DNA of 16,255 bases, taken from Promethearchaeota archaeon (lineage in GTDB: Archaea; Asgardarchaeota; Lokiarchaeia; Sigynarchaeales; SOKP01). The DNA lies in assembly GCA_016839655.1 (NCBI GenBank), contig JAEOTW010000199.1, forward strand, positions 1 through 16,255, given 5' to 3'. Shown piece after piece: positions 1 to 7,682 of the stretch (positions are counted from its first letter, which is position 1; the number at the start of each line of letters is the position of its first letter). A program made the position numbers and the translations under genes. The notes beneath the pieces are model-generated. The model had not been told where the DNA came from. It saw nothing but the letters and a program-made list of their open reading frames with translations, and did not search any database.

Positions 1-2
1 GG

Positions 3-926
3 GTATTCAAGAATTTCAAATTCCTGTTACTCCCTGGATCTAGATTAGATGATTTAACAGAGCGAGAAGTTGAATTTGAAAGAATAAGAGGCAAAAGAAA
101 ATTTATTCGACGATTTAAATCAGTTTTGACAATTACAGGTATTGTTATTGTTTTTGCGGTATTAACATTAGCTGTATTTTGTCATTGGATTTCACCTTAT
201 AATTTTGAGTATGTAACTCGTAGTCATCCTGGAGCATGGAATCCACCATCACCCGCTCATCCTCTAGGACAATCGGAATTAGGGTATGATGTGTTATCAC
301 GTTTAATATTTGGAGCACGTTCCTCATTATCAGCAGCTTTACCATCAATAATGTTGAGTGTTGTTGGGGGAGTAATAATTGGAGTTATCTCAGCTTATTA
401 TCGTGGATGGGTTGATTCAATCTTAATGAGAATATGTGATATTTTATTAGCGTTTCCAGGATTAATTCTAGCATTGGTAGTTATTTCAATTGTAGGTCAA
501 CAAATTCAATATATATTAATTGTTTGGGGTATTTTGGGGATTCCATTTTATGCCCGTTTGATTAGAGGTAGCGTGTTACAAGCCAGAGAATTACCATATA
601 TTCAAGCAGCGAAAGTAGCGGGAGCAGGAAATGGCAGAATAATGTTCCGTCATATCCTACCTAATGTCATTCAACCAATTATAGTTTCGATTACCTTCAA
701 TATTGGTGGTTGGATTTTAGGGTTAGCTGCGCTTTCATATCTGGGTTTTAGTGACCCTAATATGATAGAATGGGGAAACGATATTAACTTTGCGAGAACT
801 AATCTCTATTCGGCACCATGGGCTTCTCTGTGGCCTGGTTTCATGATATTGATTACAGTTTTAGGTTTTATGCTGCTAGGTGATGGGTTAAGAGACGCAT
901 TAGACCCTAGATTAAAAAATTTATAA
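3..926 (+). CDS. Oligopeptide/dipeptide ABC transporter permease (DppC/OppC type), 5' partial
   Basis: Inner-membrane permease of a peptide- or nickel-type ABC importer that pairs with a second permease and binds the ATPases. The frame is open from the left edge, with no ATG in frame before the TTG at 126. The true start is therefore probably outside the window, and the cytoplasmic N-terminal tail is encoded at 3-125. Counting from the TTG: a first membrane helix at residues 4-22; the family block HPLGQSELGYDVLSR at 46-60; further helices near 68-90, 107-125, 186-207 and 236-252; the EAA loop that contacts the ATPase around 154-187 (AAKVAGAG, then FRHILPN); and the C-terminal signature GDGLRDALDPR at 253-262. 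Partner genes are presumably to the left. The substrate cannot be read from a permease alone; oligopeptides are only the commonest option. Confidence 0.93.
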   Translation, partial: VFKNFKFLLLPGSRLDDLTEREVEFERIRGKRKFIRRFKSVLTITGIVIVFAVLTLAVFCHWISPYNFEYVTRSHPGAWNPPSPAHPLGQSELGYDVLSRLIFGARSSLSAALPSIMLSVVGGVIIGVISAYYRGWVDSILMRICDILLAFPGLILALVVISIVGQQIQYILIVWGILGIPFYARLIRGSVLQARELPYIQAAKVAGAGNGRIMFRHILPNVIQPIIVSITFNIGGWILGLAALSYLGFSDPNMIEWGNDINFARTNLYSAPWASLWPGFMILITVLGFMLLGDGLRDALDPRLKNL

Positions 927-948
927 TTTTTTTTTTCTATTTTTTTTT
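927..948 (+). terminator. Oligo-T terminator after the permease gene
   Basis: Ten T residues follow the TAA stop directly, then four mixed bases and another nine T residues. There is no stem-loop in front. This matches archaeal intrinsic termination, where a T-rich tract on the coding strand is enough. The next gene is convergent, so the site probably ends the transporter operon. Confidence 0.6.
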
Positions 949-1030
949 AAAATAAGATTTATATATACCTTTTTCAATCTGATAATTTTGTCTAATTGAA
1001 TAAAAACTAAGATTTAATTAAATGCTACTC

Positions 1031-3013
1031 TTAGGCCTTTTCCATGAAGTTATGTTGTTCAAATAATTCTGCAAACTCATAAACAGCTTGTGGAGAAAAT
1101 AAATGTTGAAATTCCAAAGTTAATATTGCACAAATCTCTTTAAGATTTAATGATAATCCTATGAAATTCAACAACTCTTGAGCATCACCTCCCCATACAT
1201 CTGGTGGTCCTGGAACTTTAAACTTCTCGTATTCAATCGACAATAAAATTGGTATATAATATTTCAAATTCTTTCTCCCTATAAATTTTAGAACCCATTT
1301 TTGTTTTAAATAATCTGGTTCCTCAATATGAAGAAGATCAATTGATGCGTATTTGCAAAATTTATTCCAGTGAGTTAAAAGATCTTCCTTAATTATATCT
1401 AATTTTTTTTTTCTTTCGTCATATAATTCTTTAATTATAAGTGAAAATGAATCAAATTTCTTTACTGAATCCAATATTAATTTTTCATTGTTGACAAAAG
1501 CGTCTATTAAAGTTTTACCGATTAAAGCAATCTCGTTTTTAGATATTAAAGATGTTTCACTTTCTTGATTAAGTTTATTATAAAGTGTGAATATCATTTC
1601 TTTTACTTTTCCAAAACGTTGATAAAAGTTTTCTTCCAAAATTGACCATATTGATATTAAAGTATCTTTATTTTGTATTGAAAAGATATAACTTGTGCAA
1701 AGAGCAATAGCAATTACTCGTTTCAATTCAGTTGAATCACACTTTTCGATTGTATCAAGAGAACTATGCCAATAAGGATCTTCATGCCCAATCATAATAC
1801 CTGGAATAGCTATAGGACGAGCTACAAATACACCATGGTCGCTTCCGCCTGTGTAAGGTACTATCCGATATCGCATCTGCATTTGTGTACCATTTATTGC
1901 TTTACCGTTAGGGTGATCTGCTATTATCCTCGCAAAATATGAAATTATATCATTCAAAATCGAAGGTCTTGAGTAAGGCGCTAAACAAATATTACATGGA
2001 TTCCCAACTTCTAAAGGATGTTCTCCGATCATATCCAAATTGATATTAAAGAGCGCATTCTTAACAGTGTTTTCATGTTCTTTAATCCAAGGAAATGTAC
2101 CATGAAACTCAGGAACCCATAGAAATCTTATTGTTCTTCTTGGTTGTTCAATTATATTTTTTTTTATTAATGCTGTAACCGAACGCGCTAATTCCAATAA
2201 TCCTGCGGATCCACTAGCATTATCATTTACTCCAGCAGCAGGGTGACATATATGTGCTGTTAATATAATTTCCTCTTGAGGTTTTTCTACACCTCTAATA
2301 GCTGCAGTAATTACTTCAAGTTCTCCATCATATATTTCAGCATCAACTTTAGCATGTAATTTAACAGGCCCTTTTTTCAATAATTCTTTTAAGTATAATC
2401 CTTGCTCGAAAGTTATACTAAATCCAAAAGTCGTTTTTTTTAAATCTTCAGCGATGGCTGGAAATCTATTATATATAGTCATACTTTTATATCCCGCAGC
2501 GCGTTCTGGACCGGGATATACTATAACTCCTAATGCTCCTTTCTCTGCATATAATGTTGGTACTATAATTCTTGGAGCTTCCATTAAAACTATTTTTCCT
2601 TCAACTTCTAATCCTTCAAAATCTTCTTCTTTATTGCCTTTCCCAATATCTATCAATTCTGCTATAACATCACAAGATTTTGATCTTCCCAATATGCACA
2701 TTGGAATATCCTGAAAACGACACAAAATTTCTTTTTTGGGCTCAATTATGTTTAACTCAGCTGATCTGATCTCCCAACTTTGAGTTACTATCCATTCCCA
2801 AGTTTTAGTTTTTCCATCTGCAGGATATTTATGAAGTATAACCTCATCTAAACCAAATGTTCTTAATTCTTTCATTACTTTTTCTACAATTTCATGATAA
2901 TCCTGAGAACCTACCACTCGATTATACTGTGAAATCTTCGATACCCAATCAAATGCATATTTTCCACTAACTTCATTCAATACATCATCAATAAATTTAG
3001 AGAGATCCATCAT
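1031..3013 (-). CDS. Zinc aminopeptidase, M28-type (DUF4910-like) with PA-like insert
   Basis: Predicted cytoplasmic metallo-aminopeptidase of 660 residues. The M28 zinc set can be followed in order: H254 in AHICHPAAG, bridging D264 in VNDNASG, E302 (WVPEFHG; the general base is normally the Glu beside this position), D327 in NLDMIG and H416 in WHSSLD, with the usual SDHGVF block at 391-396. Residues about 110-215 look like a protease-associated insert (EGKIVLMEAP, GALGVIVYP). The AHICHP...NDNASG wording is typical of the DUF4910 group as I recall it. Residues about 450-660 are helical and charged, and I recognise no domain there. There is no signal peptide. Two Met codons open the gene, preceded by a weak AAGGA; either could be the start. 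It lies 90 nt downstream of the FMN enzyme on the same strand and may be cotranscribed or have its own promoter. The substrate is unknown. Confidence 0.85.
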   Translation of the reverse strand: MMDLSKFIDDVLNEVSGKYAFDWVSKISQYNRVVGSQDYHEIVEKVMKELRTFGLDEVILHKYPADGKTKTWEWIVTQSWEIRSAELNIIEPKKEILCRFQDIPMCILGRSKSCDVIAELIDIGKGNKEEDFEGLEVEGKIVLMEAPRIIVPTLYAEKGALGVIVYPGPERAAGYKSMTIYNRFPAIAEDLKKTTFGFSITFEQGLYLKELLKKGPVKLHAKVDAEIYDGELEVITAAIRGVEKPQEEIILTAHICHPAAGVNDNASGSAGLLELARSVTALIKKNIIEQPRRTIRFLWVPEFHGTFPWIKEHENTVKNALFNINLDMIGEHPLEVGNPCNICLAPYSRPSILNDIISYFARIIADHPNGKAINGTQMQMRYRIVPYTGGSDHGVFVARPIAIPGIMIGHEDPYWHSSLDTIEKCDSTELKRVIAIALCTSYIFSIQNKDTLISIWSILEENFYQRFGKVKEMIFTLYNKLNQESETSLISKNEIALIGKTLIDAFVNNEKLILDSVKKFDSFSLIIKELYDERKKKLDIIKEDLLTHWNKFCKYASIDLLHIEEPDYLKQKWVLKFIGRKNLKYYIPILLSIEYEKFKVPGPPDVWGGDAQELLNFIGLSLNLKEICAILTLEFQHLFSPQAVYEFAELFEQHNFMEKA

Positions 3014-3103
3014 AATTTTGTTTTCCTTTTTAAGATTGAAGGTGTTAATTAATTTGATAATACATGCTTAAAAAATATAAAACTTTTGATTGTAAGTTTC
3101 TGA

Positions 3104-4159
3104 TTATATTAGGATTTCCGAAGTAATTTCTTGTAAAGATTTACAATTTGTCATTTTCATTGCTTTACTAAGAGTTTGCTTCATATATTCCATATGGATT
3201 TGTACTCCTTTTATTCCTGCTCCAACAGAAGCACGAATAATATCGCGGCCAATCAGAACAGACTCAGCTCCCAGTGCAAGCATCTTCAATACATCATATC
3301 CCGTACGTATACCTCCATCGACGATAATTTTAATCTTACCCTTAACTTCTTTTACAATATTAGGTAATACTTCAATAGTGCCAAGAGTATGATCTAAGAC
3401 TCTTCCTCCATGATTTGATACCACAATAGCAGCTGCTCCTGCTTCTATTGCCAATAAAGCATCTTCAGCTGTCATAATTCCTTTAATAATTACTGGAAGA
3501 GTCGTAGAAGATATTAATTCTTTAATTTCTTCATGTGATTTTTTGAAGACTGGGTTATTATGTTTTGTCATTGCATATGAACCACAACCATCTACATCTA
3601 TACCAACTGCTACACACCTAACATCTTCAGCTTTATTAAAAAATTGCATTATAGTTCCTTGATCTCTTGGTTTTACGATTTTAACACCTAAACCTCCTGC
3701 CTCAGCAATAGTATTAAGACCATAAGAATTCTCGAGTGAGTATGTATAAGTATCCCCTCTCCAACCTAAGGTTCCAGCATCTCTACAACCAAGGATTACT
3801 GAACGACAAAACTCTTCTTCTGAAATTACTTTCTCTCCACCAAAACTATTAACACCTGCAACACTTGCTGCCATGATTGGCATACTCAACTCTCTTCCAA
3901 AAAAGTTATAGCTTGTATCAGGAGTGAAATCTTCTCCTATTAATTTCATCTTTAACTTATATTTTCTTAAAGCTAAAAAATTGTTATTAAAACTCGCACC
4001 ACTTCCAATACCTCCAATGCCTAAAGGTTTGCCATAACTTTGTCCTTGGCATAGTCTTCGAGGATCTCCATCGCAATCTTTATGGACTCCACAAATGCCT
4101 TTTAACTTTTCTCTAGCAATATTTCGAACATCTTCTGGTGTTTTAATCTCGGATGTCAT
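3104..4159 (-). CDS. FMN-dependent alpha-hydroxy-acid dehydrogenase family protein
   Basis: TIM-barrel flavoprotein of 351 residues that should oxidise an (S)-2-hydroxy acid to the 2-oxo acid. Barrel landmarks: MPIMAAS at 93-99, K226 (LPVIIKG), the catalytic-base block SNHGGRVLD with H250 and R253, the FMN-phosphate motif IIVDGGIRTG at 278-287 and LIGRD at 302-306. The tyrosine of classical glycolate oxidase near its N terminus is not evident, so this is a divergent branch. The N-terminal region carries C23, C29 and C37 before a Gly-rich GIGGIGSGASF, a pattern I associate with anaerobe homologues having a short Cys cluster. An AAGGTGA ribosome site sits just before the ATG, right behind the fumarase stop (16 nt gap), so the two are an operon. 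Substrate unproven: lactate, glycolate, or conceivably malate given the neighbour. Confidence 0.82.
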   Translation of the reverse strand: MTSEIKTPEDVRNIAREKLKGICGVHKDCDGDPRRLCQGQSYGKPLGIGGIGSGASFNNNFLALRKYKLKMKLIGEDFTPDTSYNFFGRELSMPIMAASVAGVNSFGGEKVISEEEFCRSVILGCRDAGTLGWRGDTYTYSLENSYGLNTIAEAGGLGVKIVKPRDQGTIMQFFNKAEDVRCVAVGIDVDGCGSYAMTKHNNPVFKKSHEEIKELISSTTLPVIIKGIMTAEDALLAIEAGAAAIVVSNHGGRVLDHTLGTIEVLPNIVKEVKGKIKIIVDGGIRTGYDVLKMLALGAESVLIGRDIIRASVGAGIKGVQIHMEYMKQTLSKAMKMTNCKSLQEITSEILI

Positions 4160-4175
4160 TATTTCACCTTGATAA

Positions 4176-5555
4176 TCAAACCATTTTTTTTGGATCTAAT
4201 AATTCATCTAAATTATCTATTTTCAATCCCATTTCTTTAATGACTACCTTACATGACTTTCCTTCTTCGTATGCACGTTGAGCGATTTCAGAACACTTAT
4301 CATAACCAAGAATAGGAGTCAAATTTGTAACAATCATAAGCATTCGCTCTAAATTTTCATTGATTTGTGCTGTGTTTGCTTCTAATCCAGATAAACAATG
4401 ATCTATAAATGAATTAACTCCTCCAATGATTATTTCAATTGATTCAAGTAAGTTATTTATCATAATAGGCTTGCATACGTTCAAGTCTAATATACTACCA
4501 TATGCTTCTCCATTGGAAATTACTAAATCATTTCCAATAACCTGAAGACAAACTTGAATCAATGCTTCAGATTGAGTTGGATTAATTTTACCTGGCATTA
4601 TTGATGATCCAGGCTCATTTTGAGGTAGCTTTAGTTCAGATAATCCCGCTCGTGGCCCACTCCCCATCCAACGTATATCATTAGCCATTTTTAATAGAGA
4701 TAAAGCTAATAACCTAAGATTTCCACTAAGATTAACTATTGTGTTATGCGAGGCAATTCCTTCTGCTTTCACAGGATTGACTTTAAAAGGTAAATCAGTA
4801 ATTTTTGAGAGTTGATACGCTGTAAGTTTACCAAAATTTTTGGTCGTATTTAAACCTGTTCCTAATGCTGTTCCCCCAATCGGAATATTATATAATTCTT
4901 TACAACTGTTTTGCAATCTATCTATATTAGTTTGAATTTGTTTCTTATAAACTTCAAATTCTAAAGATAAGGGGATAGGTACAGCATCTTGTAAATGAGT
5001 TCTTCCTACTTTAACAATATTCCTAAACTCTTTTATTTTACTGTCTAATTCTTCGATTAACCTTTCTAAGGTTGGAAAAAGTTTTTGAATCATTTGTAAA
5101 GCTGATAAATGCATTGTGGTTGGAATCACATCATTTGAAGATTGACTTTTATTTACATGGTCATTAGGGTGAATAGGATGTTTTTTCCCCATAGGATACC
5201 CTAAAATTTCATTTGCACGATTCGCTAAGACTTCATTCATATTCATATTTGTTTGAGTTCCTGATCCAGTTTGAAAGATATCTATAGGAAATTGATTTAG
5301 ATGTTTCGTTTCCTTTATAATTTCATCACAAGCTTTATTTATTGCATTTCCTTCCTCAATTTTGATTAAATCTAACTCAAGATTTGCCATTAAACATGCT
5401 TTTTTAAGCTGGGCCAATGCAATGATGAATGTTTGAGAAAAAGTCTTTCCACTTATTTGAAAATTATTGAGTGCTCTTTGAGTATTAATACCCCAATATA
5501 CATCATTAGGAACTTCCAGCTCTCCTAAGAGATCCTTTTCTATTCGAAAACTCAA
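4176..5555 (-). CDS. fumC: Fumarate hydratase, class II
   Basis: Interconverts fumarate and (S)-malate in the TCA cycle; a soluble homotetramer without Fe-S cluster. Its 459 residues are the normal length for the class. Signature regions are intact: TGSGTQTNMN at 96-105, HPNDHVNKSQSSND at 129-142, GRTHLQDAVP at 184-193 (His187 distinguishes fumarase from aspartase, which has Gln there), GGTALGTGLNT at 227-237, and the catalytic loop GSSIMPGKIN at 316-325 with Ser317. The start is a TTG codon: family members begin about RIEKD...GE.EVP..YWG, which places the start exactly here, and no ATG lies nearby. A weak GTGA lies about 8 nt upstream. First gene of the leftward group. Class II fumarase is less usual in archaea than the class I two-subunit enzyme, so lateral origin is possible. 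Confidence 0.95.
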   Translation of the reverse strand: MSFRIEKDLLGELEVPNDVYWGINTQRALNNFQISGKTFSQTFIIALAQLKKACLMANLELDLIKIEEGNAINKACDEIIKETKHLNQFPIDIFQTGSGTQTNMNMNEVLANRANEILGYPMGKKHPIHPNDHVNKSQSSNDVIPTTMHLSALQMIQKLFPTLERLIEELDSKIKEFRNIVKVGRTHLQDAVPIPLSLEFEVYKKQIQTNIDRLQNSCKELYNIPIGGTALGTGLNTTKNFGKLTAYQLSKITDLPFKVNPVKAEGIASHNTIVNLSGNLRLLALSLLKMANDIRWMGSGPRAGLSELKLPQNEPGSSIMPGKINPTQSEALIQVCLQVIGNDLVISNGEAYGSILDLNVCKPIMINNLLESIEIIIGGVNSFIDHCLSGLEANTAQINENLERMLMIVTNLTPILGYDKCSEIAQRAYEEGKSCKVVIKEMGLKIDNLDELLDPKKMV

Positions 5556-5600
5556 ATTCGTTCACTTTAAAATTTTTTTTAATATTTTAATTAGAAAAAG

Positions 5601-5610
5601 CATATAAAAT
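5601..5610 (-). promoter_or_regulatory. Candidate TATA box for the fumarase operon
   Basis: On the minus strand this reads ATTTTATATG. It lies about 50 nt from the TTG start, which would put transcription start near 5580 and leave a short leader containing the GTGA site. A second TATA-like block (TTTATAAA) lies at 5625-5633. The region is so AT-rich that either match may be chance. Confidence 0.3.
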
Positions 5611-5712
5611 AAGTTTATACTATATTTTATAAAGTCCATAATAAGAAGCAGGATAAGACTATTAAACGGTAGAGATAAATAGACTAAATATTTGGATTGT
5701 TTGACTAATATT

Positions 5713-5730
5713 CATAAAATTTATTAAAAT
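5713..5730 (+). promoter_or_regulatory. Candidate TATA box for the S41 peptidase gene
   Basis: The block CATAAAATTTATTAAAAT is centred about 26-28 nt before the ATG at 5750, and there is no Shine-Dalgarno in between. This spacing is what a leaderless archaeal transcript would need. Evidence is spacing and composition only. Confidence 0.3.
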
Positions 5731-5749
5731 TTCAAATATTTCATTTCTA

Positions 5750-7042
5750 ATGAATAATCAAACTGAAACCTACTCATTAGATGACAATATAATTGAAGAT
5801 ATTGTCAAAGAATTATGTAAAAAGATAGAAAGATATTATATTTTTCCCAAAATTGCTACAATAATAACCCAATCTTTATTAAGCAACTTAGAAAAGGGAG
5901 TATATAATGGAATTACCGATCCAGTTAACTTTGAACGCCTTCTTTCAAATGATTTGGCCGAAATATCAAATGATTTACATTTCTATTTTGAATACGATCC
6001 TAAAATGGCTCAGAATTTAATAGAAGAAGCTAATGAAAAAAAAGTACAAATTGAAGATGATTTTGTTGAATATAAAATTGGTTTAAAGTCTGAGCAATAT
6101 AGAAATTTTCATATTATTAAAGCAGAAAGATTACCTGGAAACATTGGTTATATCAAATTGAATGACTTCCCACCAGCAGAATTCGCTGGAGAAACCATAA
6201 TTGGAGCTTTACAATTCTTAGCTAATACCAATGCGTTAATTTTTGATATTCGCAATAATGGTGGGGGATATCCATCCATGGTTGCTTTAATTACTAGTTA
6301 TTTACTGGAACCTAACCCTCAACTACTTACAAGTATTTATGAACGTAAGGATGATAAAGTTTTTCAAAACTGGACACTTCCATATGTTCCAGGAAAAATT
6401 TTTCCCGAAAAACCAGTTTATGTTTTAACAAGTCGAAGATCCGCTTCAGCAGCAGAAGAATTTGCTTATGCTTTAAAAATGCAAAAGAGGGGTACTATCG
6501 TGGGAGAAACTACACGTGGAGCGGCAAATCCTGTTGATGTTTTTCCGATTTTAGATAAATTTGTGATATGGTTACCTATTGGAACACCTACTAATCCTAT
6601 CTCAAAAGATAATTGGGAAGGAAAAGGAGTCTCCCCTGATTATGATGTTCCTCAAGAAAAGGCTTTAGAAAAAGCTCATATGCTTGCTTTTGATGTAATA
6701 ATTAATAGTCTTGATGATGAGGAAGTTTCAAGAATGGTTAAATTTGAATTAGAATATTGTAAAACAACTTATAACTCAATAGAAGTTGATCTAAAGAAAA
6801 TTCAAGACTTACAAGGCCAATATGAACAGTATAAAATTGGTATCGAAAATTATCGCCCTTTTATTGAACGAGCAAATTTAAAACACCAAATAATTACTCA
6901 AGATAATATAATATACTTCACTGATGAAACTCTGAAATTTTGGTTTGAAGAGGAGAATAATAAGAAGATATTAAACATTGAGAGAAGAGATTTACCTAAA
7001 ATATTTAGATTTTATAGAATATCGGAAAGTGAAAATAACTAA
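5750..7042 (+). CDS. S41-family serine peptidase (tail-specific/IRBP-like), cytoplasmic
   Basis: A 430-residue protein with a C-terminal-processing-peptidase fold. A helical N-terminal part (about 10-85, YYIFPKIA...) is like that seen before the catalytic domain in IRBP-type S41 proteins. The core runs from about 130 to 300: NIGYIKLNDF at 131-140, the strand and oxyanion region LIFDIRNNGGGYP at 163-175, the nucleophile block SRRSASAAEEFA at 228-239 with Ser233 as the likely nucleophile, then VGETTRGAANP at 251-261 and GVSPDYDVP near 293-301. I see no PDZ domain, signal peptide or membrane helix, unlike typical periplasmic CtpA/Prc. Residues 320-430 form an unrecognised charged C-terminal extension. 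Divergent from the fumarase operon; convergent with the VOC gene. Substrate unknown. Confidence 0.87.
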   Translation: MNNQTETYSLDDNIIEDIVKELCKKIERYYIFPKIATIITQSLLSNLEKGVYNGITDPVNFERLLSNDLAEISNDLHFYFEYDPKMAQNLIEEANEKKVQIEDDFVEYKIGLKSEQYRNFHIIKAERLPGNIGYIKLNDFPPAEFAGETIIGALQFLANTNALIFDIRNNGGGYPSMVALITSYLLEPNPQLLTSIYERKDDKVFQNWTLPYVPGKIFPEKPVYVLTSRRSASAAEEFAYALKMQKRGTIVGETTRGAANPVDVFPILDKFVIWLPIGTPTNPISKDNWEGKGVSPDYDVPQEKALEKAHMLAFDVIINSLDDEEVSRMVKFELEYCKTTYNSIEVDLKKIQDLQGQYEQYKIGIENYRPFIERANLKHQIITQDNIIYFTDETLKFWFEEENNKKILNIERRDLPKIFRFYRISESENN

Positions 7043-7099
7043 CAATAAAAGTAGTTAAAAAAGAAATTGAGAAGGAAGAAGTTCAATCTGAAAGGTTTT

Positions 7100-7567
7100 C
7101 TATATCTTTTTTTTTCTTTTGATTGTCTCTTGAAATTCGAGTAATATTCCTAAATCTTTTTCTGTATCTAAATATGCGATTTTTTGTTTTCCAATTTGTC
7201 TCTGGTGAAGAATTTCATAGCCTTCATCTGTAAATTCCTTGACAATGGAATCTAAATTATAGACAAAAATTCCAAAATGGTGTAATCCTTCTCTTCCCGA
7301 GTCTATAAATTCTTTAAATACGCACTCGCCTTTAATGTATTGAATTAATTCAATTTGAACATTAAAGATCCGACTTAAAGCTAACTTGGTTGAGATTATA
7401 CATTCTTTTCCCCTATATTTGCATGGAGTATCATATCTCTCGAGAAACGCAAAGTTCGGAAGTCCGTATATCGTTTCTAATAATTTAGCTTGTTTTTTTA
7501 TATCTTTATATACATAACCAAGTTGATCAACGTTAAGATTTCCAAAGTTAAAGTTAATTCTTTCCAT
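7100..7567 (-). CDS. VOC-superfamily (glyoxalase/epimerase-fold) protein
   Basis: A 155-residue protein with two beta-alpha-beta-beta-beta modules of the vicinal-oxygen-chelate fold. Module 1 begins DQLGYVYKDIKKQAKLLETIYGL at 14-36 and ends with QIELIQY at 71-77; module 2 begins LHHFGIFVYNLDSIVKEF at 95-112 and ends GILLEFQE at 140-147. Candidate metal ligands are Q15, E73 or Q76, H96 or H97, and E144. Methylmalonyl-CoA epimerase, which this resembles in spacing, has His at the first position, so the Gln15 here argues against a simple epimerase call. The basic tail is KRKKKI. No Shine-Dalgarno precedes the ATG; a TATA-like site about 27 nt upstream would allow a leaderless transcript. Its 3' end converges on the S41 peptidase gene. 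Specific reaction unknown. Confidence 0.75.
   Translation of the reverse strand: MERINFNFGNLNVDQLGYVYKDIKKQAKLLETIYGLPNFAFLERYDTPCKYRGKECIISTKLALSRIFNVQIELIQYIKGECVFKEFIDSGREGLHHFGIFVYNLDSIVKEFTDEGYEILHQRQIGKQKIAYLDTEKDLGILLEFQETIKRKKKI
7109..7117 (+). terminator. T tract downstream of the S41 peptidase gene
   Basis: A run of T residues on the plus strand lies about 67 nt beyond the S41 stop. It falls inside the 3' end of the convergent VOC gene, where it encodes the Lys-rich tail on the other strand. It would act as an oligo-T terminator for the rightward transcript, giving overlapping 3' ends. Confidence 0.35.
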
Positions 7568-7590
7568 TTTTAATAAGAATTAACCAAACG

Positions 7591-7598
7591 TTTTATAG
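7591..7598. promoter_or_regulatory. Candidate TATA element between divergent VOC and sucC genes
   Basis: TTTTATAG on the plus strand reads CTATAAAA on the minus strand. It is about 27 nt from the VOC ATG at 7567 and about 26 nt from an ATG at 7620 on the plus strand, so one element has archaeal TATA spacing for leaderless transcription in both directions. No clear BRE was identified to fix its orientation. Confidence 0.33.
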
Positions 7599-7619
7599 TT
7601 ATTAAAATAAGGATTATTA

Positions 7620-7679
7620 ATGAAATTAAAAGAATCATTATTAAGCTGGACTTTTGGATATGAAAAAATGGAGGAGTAA
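7620..7679 (+). other. 19-codon leader ORF in frame with and directly before sucC
   Basis: An ATG at 7620 opens a 19-codon frame ending in TAA at 7677-7679. Three bases after this stop comes the proposed AUU start of sucC in the same frame. Its last codons (ATG GAG GAG) contain the sucC Shine-Dalgarno. Translation of it would place terminating ribosomes next to the sucC start, so coupling is conceivable. The peptide shows no recognisable motif and could be chance. Confidence 0.25.
7670..7674 (+). promoter_or_regulatory. Shine-Dalgarno that decides the sucC start
   Basis: GGAGG, eight bases before the ATT at 7683. The first in-frame ATG (7710) is 35 bases away, too far for this site. The position supports initiation at ATT. 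Confidence 0.7.
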
Positions 7680-7682
7680 TTT

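Noticed and set aside
145..348. 67-codon minus-strand ORF over the permease gene
   Set aside because: Antisense shadow of a clear membrane permease.
2454..2714. 86-codon plus-strand ORF inside the M28 peptidase gene
   Set aside because: Antisense to a well supported gene; no motif, no ribosome site.
3104..4159. Type 2 isopentenyl-diphosphate isomerase as identity of the FMN enzyme
   Set aside because: The SNHGGRVLD catalytic block and Lys226 fit 2-hydroxy-acid oxidases; the isomerase motifs are not seen.
4176..5555. Aspartate ammonia-lyase as identity of the fumarase-like gene
   Set aside because: GRTHLQDA (His) and TGSGTQTNMN are fumarase forms; aspartase has GRTQLQDA and GAGTSTNMN.
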